DNA of 64,000 nt from JBCBSK01 sp965250105 (GCA_965250105.1 OZ252290.1:186001-250000), one strand, 5' to 3'; counted from the stretch's first letter, positions 26,054-35,242 are shown. Program-made: numbers and translations. Notes: generated by a model not told the origin, from the sequence alone.

Positions 26054-26530
26054 ATGCGCGGCCTGTTTTTCGAAGAATTCGAGGTCGGCCAGACCTTCGA
26101 GCACGGCCTGACCCGCACGGTCACGGAGATGGACAATGTCATGTTCTCCGCGCTGACCCACAATCCGCAACCGCTGCATATCGACCGGCATTTCTGTGAA
26201 ACCGAGACCGAATGGGGCCAGCCGCTGGTCAACAGCCTGTTCACGCTCGGCCTGATGATCGGGATCTCGGTCAATGATACGACCTTCCGGACCACCATCG
26301 CCAATCTCGGCATGACGGATGTGAAATTCCCAAATCCGCTGTTCCATGGCGACACGGTGCGCGTCTCCACCGAAGTCATGGGCAAGCGCGAATCGCAGTC
26401 CCGCCCCGATGCCGGCATCGTCGAGTTCGAGCACCGCACCTATAACCAGAAGGGCGATCTCGTCGCGAGCTGCCGGCGCCAGGCCTTCATGCGGCGCAAG
26501 GCAACCCCCGCCCCCGACGAGACCGAATGA
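26054..26530 (+). CDS. MaoC family dehydratase
   Basis: This 158-residue single hot-dog protein is a MaoC-like (R)-specific enoyl-CoA hydratase. The hydratase-2 motif region is SALTHNPQPLHIDRHF near residue 36; typical enzymes have an acidic residue in place of the first Thr-His pair, so catalysis is not certain. GGGGGAG precedes the ATG. The gene lies 17 bases before a CitE-like lyase, a common pair in alphaproteobacteria, and may take part in C4/C5 dicarboxylyl-CoA metabolism. Confidence 0.88.
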   Translation: MRGLFFEEFEVGQTFEHGLTRTVTEMDNVMFSALTHNPQPLHIDRHFCETETEWGQPLVNSLFTLGLMIGISVNDTTFRTTIANLGMTDVKFPNPLFHGDTVRVSTEVMGKRESQSRPDAGIVEFEHRTYNQKGDLVASCRRQAFMRRKATPAPDETE

Positions 26531-26547
26531 TCCCGCCGGCCTGACCC

Positions 26548-27438
26548 ATGCGCAGCTATCTCTTCGTTCCCGCCGACAGCGCGCGCAAGCGCGACAAGGC
26601 GCTGCAATCGGGTGCCGACGCGCTGATCCTCGATCTCGAAGACAGCGTCTCGCCAGCGAACAAGGTCGAAGCCCGGGAGATGGTCGCGGCCTTTCTCGCC
26701 GACCGGGCGAACACGGCCGCGTCCGGCGCGGGCCCGAGGATCCATATCCGGGTCAACAGTTTCGACAGCGGGCTGCTGGAAGACGATCTCGATTGCATCG
26801 GCCCCGGCCTGCCGGACGGCATCGTGCTGCCGAAATCCGAAAGCGGCGGCGATGTCCAGAAGCTCGACGCGCTGCTGCGGGTGGCCGAAGCGCGCGCCGG
26901 CGCGGCGGACGGCGCGATCCCCGTGATGGCGATCGCGACGGAAACGGCGGCCGCCATGTTCACGCTCGGAACCTATGGCGCGGCGACGCCCCGGCTGGCC
27001 AGCCTGTCCTGGGGTGCCGAAGACCTGTCGGCGGATATCGGCGCCCAGACGAACCGGGACGGGACGGGCCAGATGACCGAACCTTTCCGGCTCGCCCGCT
27101 CGCTCTGCCTGTTCGGGGCGGCGTCCGCCGGGGTTCCGGCCATCGACACCGTCTTCGTCGATTTCCGCGACATGGAGGGCTTGGCCGCCGAATGCCGCGA
27201 CGCGGTGCGCGACGGTTTCGCCGGCAAGCTTGCCATCCATCCAGCCCAGTTGCCGGTGATCAACGATGCCTTCACGCCGGACGCGGAAACGGTCGAGACG
27301 GCCCGGCGCATCGTCCAAGCCTTCGCCGATCAGGCGGGCATGGGGGTCACCAGCCTCGATGGGCAGATGCTCGACCGGCCACATCTCCGCCGCGCCGAGC
27401 GCATTCTGCAACGCGCCCGCCTGGCCGGCCTGTCCTAG
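26548..27438 (+). CDS. CoA ester lyase, CitE/malyl-CoA lyase family
   Basis: This 296-residue TIM-barrel enzyme belongs to the HpcH/CitE family. Motifs are RSYLFVPADSARK at the N terminus, DALILDLEDSVSPANK near residue 28, IHIRVNSFDSGL near residue 69 and SLSWGAEDLSADIG near residue 153. Relatives cleave malyl-CoA, beta-methylmalyl-CoA or citramalyl-CoA. No citF-like partner is nearby, so this is a stand-alone lyase rather than part of citrate lyase. It follows the MaoC gene. Confidence 0.9.
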   Translation: MRSYLFVPADSARKRDKALQSGADALILDLEDSVSPANKVEAREMVAAFLADRANTAASGAGPRIHIRVNSFDSGLLEDDLDCIGPGLPDGIVLPKSESGGDVQKLDALLRVAEARAGAADGAIPVMAIATETAAAMFTLGTYGAATPRLASLSWGAEDLSADIGAQTNRDGTGQMTEPFRLARSLCLFGAASAGVPAIDTVFVDFRDMEGLAAECRDAVRDGFAGKLAIHPAQLPVINDAFTPDAETVETARRIVQAFADQAGMGVTSLDGQMLDRPHLRRAERILQRARLAGLS

Positions 27439-27442
27439 CGGT

Positions 27443-28048
27443 TCAGGTGCGCTCCGGACGCGGCATGTCGAACACCTGATCGACCACCGAGTAGTCCATG
27501 TAACCGAGCCGGGCGATGGGGCGGGCGCGCGTGATGTCGACCCGACCGTCGCTGATCAGGCTCTCGTCGATATGGATGCCAACAACCTGGCCGAAGACCA
27601 TGAAGCCCTGGAGCGGCGTGTCGTCGAGATCGGCCAGTTGCTTGGTTTCGAGATGCTTGCATTCGAGCGCCACCGGCGTGGCCGCGACACGGGGCGGCTT
27701 GACCATGACGGACGGCGCCGTTTCGAGGCCGGCCGCATCGAATTCATCTGTCGCGGAATCGAAGGGCGCGGACGAGACATTCATCTGGTCCTTCAGGCCG
27801 AAGGTCGCGAGATTGCAGACGAATTCCCCGGTCTCGCCGATATTGCGCGCCGAATCCTTGAAGCCCGTGCTCGAGAACATCACGATATGCGGCCGGTCAT
27901 GGACCGCGTTGAAGAAGCTGTAGGGGGCGAGATTGAGGGTCCCATCGGCGGAAAGCGACGAGATCCACCCGATCGGGCGCGGCGCGACCAGCGCCTTGAA
28001 CGGGTCGTGCTTCAGCCCGTGCCGGTTTTCGATGGCATCGTAGAACAT
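27443..28048 (-). CDS. Flavin reductase family protein
   Basis: This 201-residue flavin-reductase-like FMN-binding split-barrel protein opens MFYDAIENRHGLKHDPFK and has the FMN-binding segment LVAPRPIGWISSLSADG near residue 25. Such proteins reduce free FMN with NAD(P)H or act as FMN-dependent oxidoreductases. It follows a nitroreductase gene on the same strand by 27 bases, so the two flavin enzymes are probably co-transcribed. It is convergent with the CitE gene (4-base gap). Confidence 0.9.
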   Translation of the reverse strand: MFYDAIENRHGLKHDPFKALVAPRPIGWISSLSADGTLNLAPYSFFNAVHDRPHIVMFSSTGFKDSARNIGETGEFVCNLATFGLKDQMNVSSAPFDSATDEFDAAGLETAPSVMVKPPRVAATPVALECKHLETKQLADLDDTPLQGFMVFGQVVGIHIDESLISDGRVDITRARPIARLGYMDYSVVDQVFDMPRPERT

Positions 28049-28075
28049 CGTAAAAGCCCCGCTTTATGTGAGTTG

Positions 28076-28648
28076 TCAGCCGTCGCCGAGATAGGTGGTG
28101 AGCGCGGCGACGTCCGGCCGCGACCTTTCGGCGGGCGGTTCCGACGGCGTGCCGATATGGATGAAGCCCGCGACGCGCTCGCCTGGCGCCAGGCTGAGGG
28201 CGGCCCTGGCCCGATCGTCGAAGGCGGCGAAGCCGGTCAGCCATTGCGCGGAAAAGCCGAGCGCATGCGCGCCATGCATCAGGTTGAGGCAAACGGCGCC
28301 GGCGGTGAGTTCCTGCTCCCAGAGCGGGATCTTGGGGTGGTCGGACGCGGTCGACACGACGCAGACGACGACGGGCGCCGGCTCGAAGGGGCGGCTCTGC
28401 TTGGCGATCTTCTCGGGATCGGCCTCCGGCGTGGCGTCACGATAGATCTCGCCAATCTCGGCGCCGAGCCGGGCCCGCGCCGCGCCCTCGATGACGATGA
28501 AGCGCCAGGGCGACAGCTTGCCGTGATCGGGCACGCGGCTCGCCACCGTCAGAAGCTGCGTGATCTCGTCGCGCGACGGCCCCGGATCTGAGAGCTTGGC
28601 AGACGGCACGGTGCGGCGGGTGGTGAGATGATGCAGGAGATCTGTCAT
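28076..28648 (-). CDS. Nitroreductase family protein (YdjA-like)
   Basis: This 190-residue FMN-dependent NAD(P)H oxidoreductase of the nitroreductase family is close to YdjA in length. The N-terminal TTRRTVPSAKLSDPGPSRDE contains the FMN-phosphate-binding Arg pair. Next comes SRVPDHGKLSPWRFIVIEG near residue 33, and a GFIHIGTPSEPP segment near residue 160. Natural substrate unknown. It forms a two-gene unit with the flavin reductase. Confidence 0.92.
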   Translation of the reverse strand: MTDLLHHLTTRRTVPSAKLSDPGPSRDEITQLLTVASRVPDHGKLSPWRFIVIEGAARARLGAEIGEIYRDATPEADPEKIAKQSRPFEPAPVVVCVVSTASDHPKIPLWEQELTAGAVCLNLMHGAHALGFSAQWLTGFAAFDDRARAALSLAPGERVAGFIHIGTPSEPPAERSRPDVAALTTYLGDG

Positions 28649-28853
28649 GAAGCGAACTCGGGCGGACGGATCGATGGGATATCGCGACGCCAGGCGGCGC
28701 TGTCAATGACGCGGCCGCGCAGGCCCGTTGCGCGGGTTCCGATAAACCGCACCGCCGGCCATAATCCGCTCACAATCGGGCCGCATCGGAAGATCCCATG
28801 AGACGGACCGAAACCCTTGCGAAGCTGAGCGAGTCAGCGTCTTACTGCCTGAC

Positions 28854-30542
28854 ATGACGCGCGCGACGATCACGACGGATACCGTGGCCGACGGCACCGC
28901 GCCGCCGACCTGCGCCGGCAGGCTGTCGCGGTCGATGCGCAACACCGTCGTGGCCTGCGCCCTGTTGTCGCTCGGCACGGCCCTGTCGATCGACATCCCG
29001 ACGGCCTCTGCCCAGACGCCCGCCCAGGCGATGATCATCGTCGACGGCTCCAACAGCATGTGGACCCAGATCGACGGCCAAGCGAAGAGCACCATCGCCG
29101 TCGACGCCATCTCGACCGTCCTGCGGCAGCGGAGCGAGGCGCTGAATGCCGGCGTCATCGTCTATGGCAGCCGCGAGACCAATAGCTGCACCGATGTGGT
29201 GACCGCCGTCGAACTGGCGCCCTATGACGCGGAAGCGATCACCGAAGGTCTGGCGGGGATCAGCCCGGAAGGGGCGACGCCGATCGCGCTGGCGCTCGAA
29301 ACCGCCGCCGAGGCCCTACCGGCCGGCCCGGCCACGATCGCGCTGATCGCCGACGGCCGCGACAATTGTTCGGGCGATCCTTGCGCCATGGCCGCCGGGC
29401 TGGAACAGGCGCGGCCGGAGCTGTCTATCCATGTCATCGGCTTCGCCGGGGAAAGCGGTGCTGCGGAAAGCCTCGCCCCGCTCGCCTGTATCGGCGAAGC
29501 GACCGGCGGCAGCTTCGCGATGGCCTCTGACGGCCCCGCCCTTCTGGCCGCCCTCGACAGCGCTCTTGACAGTGCCCTTGGCACGAGCCCGACTCCAGCC
29601 GGCGACGCCAACCCGCCGCTCGATATCGCCCAGGCGGCAACCACGCCGACGAGCTTCTTCCGCCGCTCGGAGAACGGCATTCCCCTGCCGCCGATCCGGC
29701 CAGGCAGCGGCCAGGCGCCGCCGGCCGCCGACGCCGCGCCACCCGTGTCCGATATCGCCGATGTGCCGCTCGAGGAGCGGCCGCGCCGACCGGTCAGGAT
29801 GTGGGCGCAGCTGACCGAAGACACCGGCGCCATTCCGAGCGATCTCGTCTGGCGGGTCTTTGTCGTCGATCCGCGCAACCCGTCCGACTACGACCTGTTC
29901 GACACCTCGGACGCCGCCCAGCCGCAGTTCAGCCTGCCGCAGGGGCGCTATGTGGTGCATGTCGGCTATGGCCGGGCCTATGCCACCCATGTGCTCGAAG
30001 TCGCCGAGAGCGCGCTCGACGAAGGCATCGTGCTCGATGCGGGGGGCCTGCGGGTGTCCCAGATCGGCGCCGACGACCGCCCCCTGCCGCGCGGCCAGTC
30101 GCGCCTCGCGGTCTATTCGTCGGAACAGGACCAGCACGGCCAGCGCCGGCTTCTCCTGAACGACATGCCGCCCGATTCGATCGTCCGGCTGAACGCCGGC
30201 ACCTATCATGTCGTCAGCCAGTATGGCGACGCCAATTCCGTGGTCCGCTCCGATGTCCGGGTGCAGCCGGGCCTGTTGACCGATGCCGCGATCGAGCATC
30301 ACGCAGCGACGATCACGCTCAAGCTCGTCACCGAACTTGGCGGCGAAGCGCTCGCCAACACCGCCTGGTCGATCCTGTCGCCAGGCGGCGACGTTGTGAA
30401 GGAGAGTTTCGGCGCCTTCCCGACCCATGTTCTGGCAGCCGGCGACTATTCCGTCATCGCGCGCCATGAAGGCGAATTATTCAACCGCGACTTTACCGTC
30501 TCGGCGGGCGAAACGCGCGAGGTGGAATTGCTGGCGGAATAG
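28854..30542 (+). CDS. Periplasmic VWA domain protein
   Basis: This 562-residue protein has a VWA domain after a hydrophobic leader (TVVACALLSLGTALSI). The MIDAS motif is MIIVDGSNSMWTQ, with the later DGRDNC segment. After residue 240 comes a Pro-rich linker, then two or three beta-rich repeats resembling carboxypeptidase regulatory-like folds. It probably acts in the periplasm. The start at 28854 lacks a good ribosome binding site; an ATG at 28935 would put the signal peptide at the very N terminus and may be the true start. An AIM24-like gene follows 45 bases later. Confidence 0.85.
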   Translation: MTRATITTDTVADGTAPPTCAGRLSRSMRNTVVACALLSLGTALSIDIPTASAQTPAQAMIIVDGSNSMWTQIDGQAKSTIAVDAISTVLRQRSEALNAGVIVYGSRETNSCTDVVTAVELAPYDAEAITEGLAGISPEGATPIALALETAAEALPAGPATIALIADGRDNCSGDPCAMAAGLEQARPELSIHVIGFAGESGAAESLAPLACIGEATGGSFAMASDGPALLAALDSALDSALGTSPTPAGDANPPLDIAQAATTPTSFFRRSENGIPLPPIRPGSGQAPPAADAAPPVSDIADVPLEERPRRPVRMWAQLTEDTGAIPSDLVWRVFVVDPRNPSDYDLFDTSDAAQPQFSLPQGRYVVHVGYGRAYATHVLEVAESALDEGIVLDAGGLRVSQIGADDRPLPRGQSRLAVYSSEQDQHGQRRLLLNDMPPDSIVRLNAGTYHVVSQYGDANSVVRSDVRVQPGLLTDAAIEHHAATITLKLVTELGGEALANTAWSILSPGGDVVKESFGAFPTHVLAAGDYSVIARHEGELFNRDFTVSAGETREVELLAE

Positions 30543-30587
30543 GTTCAGGCCACGCCGTGGCCGGCGAAAGCAGAGGGGTCGTCCATC

Positions 30588-31445
30588 ATGTCCATCAATT
30601 CCGTGCCCAAGATCGCCGAAGTCAGCTATCAGCGCTCGGCTCATCTCTCCGACGACATTGATTTCGTCATTCGCGGCGCCGAGATGCAATACGTCGATAT
30701 CAAGCTCGAACCGGGCGAAGCGGCCATCGCCGAGGCCGGCTCGCTGATGCACAAGGACGCCGCCATCGAAATGACGACGCTGTTCGGAGACGGTTCCGAC
30801 GGCGATACGGGCCTGCTCCACAAGCTTTGGGGCGCGGGCAAGCGCGTCGTTTCAGGCGTCGGCATGTTCACGACGCTCTTCAGCCACCAGGGACAGGACG
30901 GCCAGGCACATGTCGCCTTCGCCGCCCCCTTCCCCGGACATATCATCGCGCTCAGGCTCGATCAGGTCGGTGGTGAACTGATCTGCCAGCGCGATGCGTT
31001 TCTCTGCGCGGCCCGAGGTGTCTCGCTAGACGTTTTCCTGCAGCGCAAGATCATGACCGGCATTTTCGGTGGTGACGGGTTTATCCTGCAACGGCTGCAC
31101 GGCGATGGCTGGGTCTTCGTTCATGTCGGCGGGTCGGTCGAGGAACGCGAGCTGGCGCCCGGCGAGGTGCTCGATGTCGATGCCGGCTGCGTCGCCGCCT
31201 TCACCTCCAGCGTGGATTTCGACCTCGCAAGAGTTGGCAATGTCAAATCCATGCTGTTCAGCCGGGAAGGCTTCTTCTTCGCCCGCATGACGGGTCCCGG
31301 CAAGGTCTGGATCCAGAGCCTGCCCTTCTCGCGGCTAGCCGCCCGCATCGGCGTGGTCACCGCCGCGATGCAGAGTAAGGAAGCCGCAACCGAGGACATC
31401 GCCGGCGTGGTCACACGATCGATTATCCAGAATATCGGCCGCTGA
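30588..31445 (+). CDS. TIGR00266/AIM24 family protein
   Basis: This 285-residue beta-rich protein belongs to the TIGR00266/AIM24 family. Recognisable parts are DIKLEPGEAAIAEAGSLMHK near residue 38, then GVGMFTTLFSHQGQDGQAH, and the C-terminal GKVWIQSLPFSRLAARI. The family is widespread with no settled bacterial function; the yeast relative is a mitochondrial inner-membrane organiser. GAGGGG precedes the ATG. It lies downstream of the periplasmic VWA gene and converges with thrS. Confidence 0.9.
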   Translation: MSINSVPKIAEVSYQRSAHLSDDIDFVIRGAEMQYVDIKLEPGEAAIAEAGSLMHKDAAIEMTTLFGDGSDGDTGLLHKLWGAGKRVVSGVGMFTTLFSHQGQDGQAHVAFAAPFPGHIIALRLDQVGGELICQRDAFLCAARGVSLDVFLQRKIMTGIFGGDGFILQRLHGDGWVFVHVGGSVEERELAPGEVLDVDAGCVAAFTSSVDFDLARVGNVKSMLFSREGFFFARMTGPGKVWIQSLPFSRLAARIGVVTAAMQSKEAATEDIAGVVTRSIIQNIGR

Positions 31446-31500
31446 CACAGCACCGAGCCCGGCCCAGCGCTGTGTCCGGCACATAGTGGTGGCGGCGGGC

Positions 31501-33447
31501 CTATTCCGCCGCCACCGCCAGATCCCGCCCGGCGAGATCGGGCGGCACCGCCTCGCCGACCAGCATCGCCACGGCATCGTCGAGGCTCATCGAGGCCTGA
31601 TCGCGCGAGCCCAGCCGGCGGATCGACACCGTGCGCTCCTCGGCCTCGCGCTTACCACACACTAGGATGATCGGGATCTTGGCCAGCGAGTGCTCGCGCA
31701 CCTTGTAATTGATCTTCTCGTTGCGGAGATCGATCTCGGCGCGCACGCCGCGCGCCTTGAGCGCGGCCTGCACGTCGCGGGCATAATCATCGGCCTCGGA
31801 CGTGATCGTCGCCACCATGGCCTGGGTCGGCGACAGCCAGAGCGGCAGATGGCCGGCATGGTTTTCGATCAGAATGCCGGTGAACCGTTCGAGCGACCCG
31901 AACAACGCCCGGTGCAGCATCACCGGCACGTGTTTTTCGCCGTCGGCGCCGATATAGAAGGCGCCCAGCCGGCCCGGCAGGTTGAAGTCGACCTGGAGCG
32001 TGCCGCACTGCCAGTCGCGGCCGATCGCGTCGCGCAGGACATATTCGAGCTTCGGCCCGTAGAAAGCGCCCTCGCCCGGATTGAACTCATAGTCCATGCC
32101 CGCCGCCTCGACGGCGACCTTCAGCGCTTCTTCCGAGCGGTCCCAGACATCGTCCGAGCCGACACGCTTTTCCGGCCGGTCCGAGAACTTGATCACGACG
32201 TCGTCGAAGCCGAAATCGCGATAGATCGACAAGATCATGTCGTTGACCTTGACGCACTCCTCGGTGATCTGGTCCTCGGCGACGAAGATGTGCGCGTCAT
32301 CCTGGGTGAAGTGGCGCACGCGCATCAGCCCGTGCAAGGCGCCGGACGGCTCGAACCGGTGCACCTTGCCAAATTCAGCAATCTTCAGAGGAAGATCCCG
32401 GTAGCTCTTCAAGCCGTTCTTGAAGATCTGGACATGGCCCGGACAGTTCATCGGCTTGCAGCAATAGACGCGCTCGTCCGGCGTCTCGGTGGTATACATG
32501 TTCTCGCCGAACTTCTCCCAATGGCCGGACTGCTCCCACAGCGCCTTGTCCATCATGTCGGGCGTGTTGACCTCATGGAAGCCGGCCGCGTCCTGGCGCC
32601 GGCGCATATAGGAGATCAGTGCCTGGAACAGGGTCCAGCCCTTGGGATGCCAGAAGACCGAGCCGGGCGCCTCTTCCTGGAAGTGGAACAGGTCCATCTC
32701 GCGCCCGAGGCGGCGATGATCGCGCTTTTCGGCCTCTTCGAGCATCTTGAGATAGGCATCGAGATCGGCCTGCGACGCCCAGGCGGTGCCGTAGATGCGG
32801 CTCAGCATGGGGTTGTTCGAATCGCCGCGCCAATAGGCGCCGGCCACCTTGGTCAGCTTGAACGCGCCGCCGACGCGGCCGACCGAGGGCATGTGCGGCC
32901 CGCGGCACAGATCGAGCCAGTCGCCCTGCCGGTATATCTTCAGGGCCTCGCCCTCGGGGATGGCGTCGACGAGTTCAACCTTGAAATACTCGCCCATGTC
33001 GCGGAAATGCCGCTTGGCCTCCTCGCGCGACCAGAACTCCTTGGTGAAGGGCGCATCGCGGGCGATGATCTCGCGCATCTTCTTCTCGATGACGTCGAGA
33101 TCGTCGAGGGTGAAAGGCTCGTTGCGCGCGAAATCGTAGAAGAACCCGTTCTCGATCACCGGCCCGATGGTGACCTGGGTGCCGGGAAACAGGTCCTGCA
33201 CCGCCTCGGCTAGGACATGGGCGCAGTCATGCCGGATCAGTTCGAGCGCGCGCGGATCGTCGCGGGTGACGATTTCGAGCCGGACGTCGCGCTCGATCGG
33301 GTCCGACAGATCGGACAATTCGCCGTCGACCGTCATGGCGACGGCCTTCTTGGCGAGCGATTTGGAGATATCGGCGGCGATGTCGGCGCCGGTCACGCCG
33401 GCGTCATAGGAACGCTGATTGCCGTCGGGAAAGGTAATCGAGACCAT
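31501..33447 (-). CDS. thrS: Threonyl-tRNA synthetase
   Basis: ThrRS (648 residues) charges tRNA-Thr. The four domains are in order: TGS (residues 1-62), the editing domain with HDCAHVLAEAVQDLFPG near residue 74, the class II catalytic core (motif 2 region around RFEPSGALHGLMRVRHFTQD; zinc-site Cys in CCKPMNCPGHVQIF), and the C-terminal anticodon-binding domain. GGAGG lies seven bases before the start. Length is normal. It is a single-gene unit flanked by an AIM24 gene and an MBL-fold hydrolase. Confidence 0.97.
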   Translation of the reverse strand: MVSITFPDGNQRSYDAGVTGADIAADISKSLAKKAVAMTVDGELSDLSDPIERDVRLEIVTRDDPRALELIRHDCAHVLAEAVQDLFPGTQVTIGPVIENGFFYDFARNEPFTLDDLDVIEKKMREIIARDAPFTKEFWSREEAKRHFRDMGEYFKVELVDAIPEGEALKIYRQGDWLDLCRGPHMPSVGRVGGAFKLTKVAGAYWRGDSNNPMLSRIYGTAWASQADLDAYLKMLEEAEKRDHRRLGREMDLFHFQEEAPGSVFWHPKGWTLFQALISYMRRRQDAAGFHEVNTPDMMDKALWEQSGHWEKFGENMYTTETPDERVYCCKPMNCPGHVQIFKNGLKSYRDLPLKIAEFGKVHRFEPSGALHGLMRVRHFTQDDAHIFVAEDQITEECVKVNDMILSIYRDFGFDDVVIKFSDRPEKRVGSDDVWDRSEEALKVAVEAAGMDYEFNPGEGAFYGPKLEYVLRDAIGRDWQCGTLQVDFNLPGRLGAFYIGADGEKHVPVMLHRALFGSLERFTGILIENHAGHLPLWLSPTQAMVATITSEADDYARDVQAALKARGVRAEIDLRNEKINYKVREHSLAKIPIILVCGKREAEERTVSIRRLGSRDQASMSLDDAVAMLVGEAVPPDLAGRDLAVAAE

Positions 33448-33598
33448 CTCGGGTCCTCCTTTTTGCTCAACTCCTGCACACCACGCAGGTAAGCGTTTGC
33501 GGTGTTTGATCGTCCGATCACACCGCGGGACTCGTCGGTTATTAATGCTGCATGGAGTTTCAGTCCAGCCTTCGCGTCAGACTCGGACCACGGTGCGA

Positions 33599-34336
33599 TC
33601 AGAGGTCGACGATCATTCCATCCTCGGCACATGCATGATCGACCAGTTCACGCTCCGCCAGCATCGCCTCAGACATATGCGTTAGAACCAGACGCTTTGG
33701 CGCAATGGCCGGCAGGTGACGTTCGAGGGTGGCGAGATCCAGATGCAGCGGCACCTGTTTGTCGCGGAAATAGGCTTCGGCGACGAACAGATCCGCACCC
33801 TTGCCAACGTCGATCAGTGCATCCGTCCATTGGGTGTCGCCGGTATAGGCAATGACGCGGCCTTCCACCTCTATCCGGTAAGCGAAGAACGGACCTCCGG
33901 GTTTTCCGTGATCAACGAGGAAGGGGGTGATGGCCAGTGCTCCGACAGTGGTCAGATCTCGCTCGGTCAACTCAATTAGCTGCAGGTCAAACTTGGGGAC
34001 TGTCCGTGACGAGCCGGGGAATGCCGTTTCCATAGCCTGCTCGAATGCAGTCCGGAGTTCGTGCGGACCGACAATCGTCAGTGGGGTGGACCGCTTCGAA
34101 AAAAACTGAGCGTCGAGCATGAATGGCGGCAAACCGCCAAAATGGTCGGCATGAAAATGGGTGATCAGGATTGTTTGAATATCGTTCAAAGCGATGCCGT
34201 ATCGCTTCAGAGCGACCACCGATGTGGCGCCACAGTCTATGAGGAAATTCGACGCGTTACCTGTGACGTGGAAGCATGTGTTGAACCGGCCACCGCTCCC
34301 AAAAGCGTCTCCGCAGCCAATGAACTGAAACCTCAT
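33599..34336 (-). CDS. MBL-fold metallo-hydrolase (RNase Z-like group)
   Basis: This 245-residue metallo-beta-lactamase-fold enzyme has the metal-binding motif ITHFHADHFGGLPPF (HxHxDH) near residue 65, a VDHGKPGG segment, and a C-terminal LTHMSEAMLAERELVD. The start RFQFIGCGDAFGSGGRFNT is typical of RNase Z/PhnP-like hydrolases. The ATG at 34336 is chosen; a longer form from 34384 adds unlike residues across yidD. Its stop-to-start overlap with yidD is four bases. By eye its GC content and codon use are lower than those of its neighbours, which may mean transfer. Confidence 0.88.
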   Translation of the reverse strand: MRFQFIGCGDAFGSGGRFNTCFHVTGNASNFLIDCGATSVVALKRYGIALNDIQTILITHFHADHFGGLPPFMLDAQFFSKRSTPLTIVGPHELRTAFEQAMETAFPGSSRTVPKFDLQLIELTERDLTTVGALAITPFLVDHGKPGGPFFAYRIEVEGRVIAYTGDTQWTDALIDVGKGADLFVAEAYFRDKQVPLHLDLATLERHLPAIAPKRLVLTHMSEAMLAERELVDHACAEDGMIVDL

Positions 34337-34665
34337 TTCACACCCGTGCTTTGCGGTCGAATTCGCCACACGCCATAGCGCCACGGCGCATACCAGCGCG
34401 CTGTCGGATCGAGCGTCTCGGGCACCGGATCAAAGCCCGATTGCCCGCCCGGCCGACAGCGCTGCAGTCGCGCCAATGTCAGCCAACCGCCGGCCCAGAA
34501 GCCGTGGCGCCGGAAGGCTTCCTGGGAATAGTCCGAACAGGTCGGCAGATATCGGCACTGCCGGCCCATGATCGCCGACAGCGTGTAGCGATAGGTGAGC
34601 ACCAGCCATCGCGCGATATGGCCAAGCCCACGGTCCACGAGGCGAGCGGGGTTCATGGGTGACAT
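34333..34665 (-). CDS. yidD: Membrane protein insertion efficiency factor YidD
   Basis: YidD (110 residues) is a small amphipathic inner-membrane-associated protein that helps YidC-dependent insertion. The signature YRYTLSAIMGRQCRYLPTCS is followed by DYSQEAFRRHG and RLQRCRPGGQSGFDPVP. The usual rpmH-rnpA-yidC neighbours are absent; instead it is coupled to the MBL hydrolase. An internal ATG at 34656 is an alternative start. Confidence 0.94.
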   Translation of the reverse strand: MSPMNPARLVDRGLGHIARWLVLTYRYTLSAIMGRQCRYLPTCSDYSQEAFRRHGFWAGGWLTLARLQRCRPGGQSGFDPVPETLDPTARWYAPWRYGVWRIRPQSTGVK

Positions 34666-34792
34666 CGGTTTATTCCGGTCCGCCCCCCCACACTAGCCCT
34701 ATCGCCGAGGGAGAGGGTTGCGTGAGGGTATCTCGAAGCCGGTCAGCCGGGCCAGCCAATCGGGCGACCCCGTCAGGCCAGCCTGTCAGGTG

Positions 34793-35242
34793 TCAGGCCG
34801 CAGCTTCGGCGGCACGTTTCGCCGCGATCTGGTCGAGACAGTCGACGACGGCATCGAATGTCAGGAGCGTCGAGGCATGCCGCGCCTTGAAGTCACGCAC
34901 TGGTTCGAGAACCGCGAGATCGGCCCATTTCCCCTCGGGCGGCGCGCCGCCTTCCTTCAGCATGCGGCGCATCGCCTCGCGCAGCGCGCGCAACTCATCC
35001 GCCGTCGACCCGACGACATGCCGCGCCATGATCGAGGACGAGGCCTGGCCAAGCGCGCAGGCCTTCACCTGATGGGCGAAATCCGTCACACGGTCGCCGT
35101 CTGTCGCGAGATCGACGGTGACGGTCGACCCGCACAGCTTGGAATGCGCCGTCGCCGTGGCATCGGGCGCATCGAGCCGGCCGATCGCGGGAATGTCGCC
35201 GGCGAGTTCCAGGATACGCGCATTATAGAGATCGTTCAGCAT
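34793..35242 (-). CDS. Iron-sulfur cluster assembly scaffold protein (NifU/SufU-like)
   Basis: This 149-residue protein has the IscU/NifU N-terminal fold: LYNARILELAGDI at the start, Cys37 in SKLCGSTVTVDL and Cys62 in VKACALGQASSS. At the place of the usual His-Cys pair it reads RHASTLL, so His122 is kept but the third cluster Cys is replaced by Ala. Scaffold function is therefore uncertain; it may handle sulfur or act in another step. It is a single gene divergent from folE and upstream of yidD by 127 bases. Confidence 0.85.
   Translation of the reverse strand: MLNDLYNARILELAGDIPAIGRLDAPDATATAHSKLCGSTVTVDLATDGDRVTDFAHQVKACALGQASSSIMARHVVGSTADELRALREAMRRMLKEGGAPPEGKWADLAVLEPVRDFKARHASTLLTFDAVVDCLDQIAAKRAAEAAA

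Noticed and set aside
33599..34384. Longer start for the MBL-fold hydrolase at 34384
   Set aside because: The added residues do not resemble the family and would overlap yidD by 52 bases; the ATG at 34336 gives the usual N terminus.
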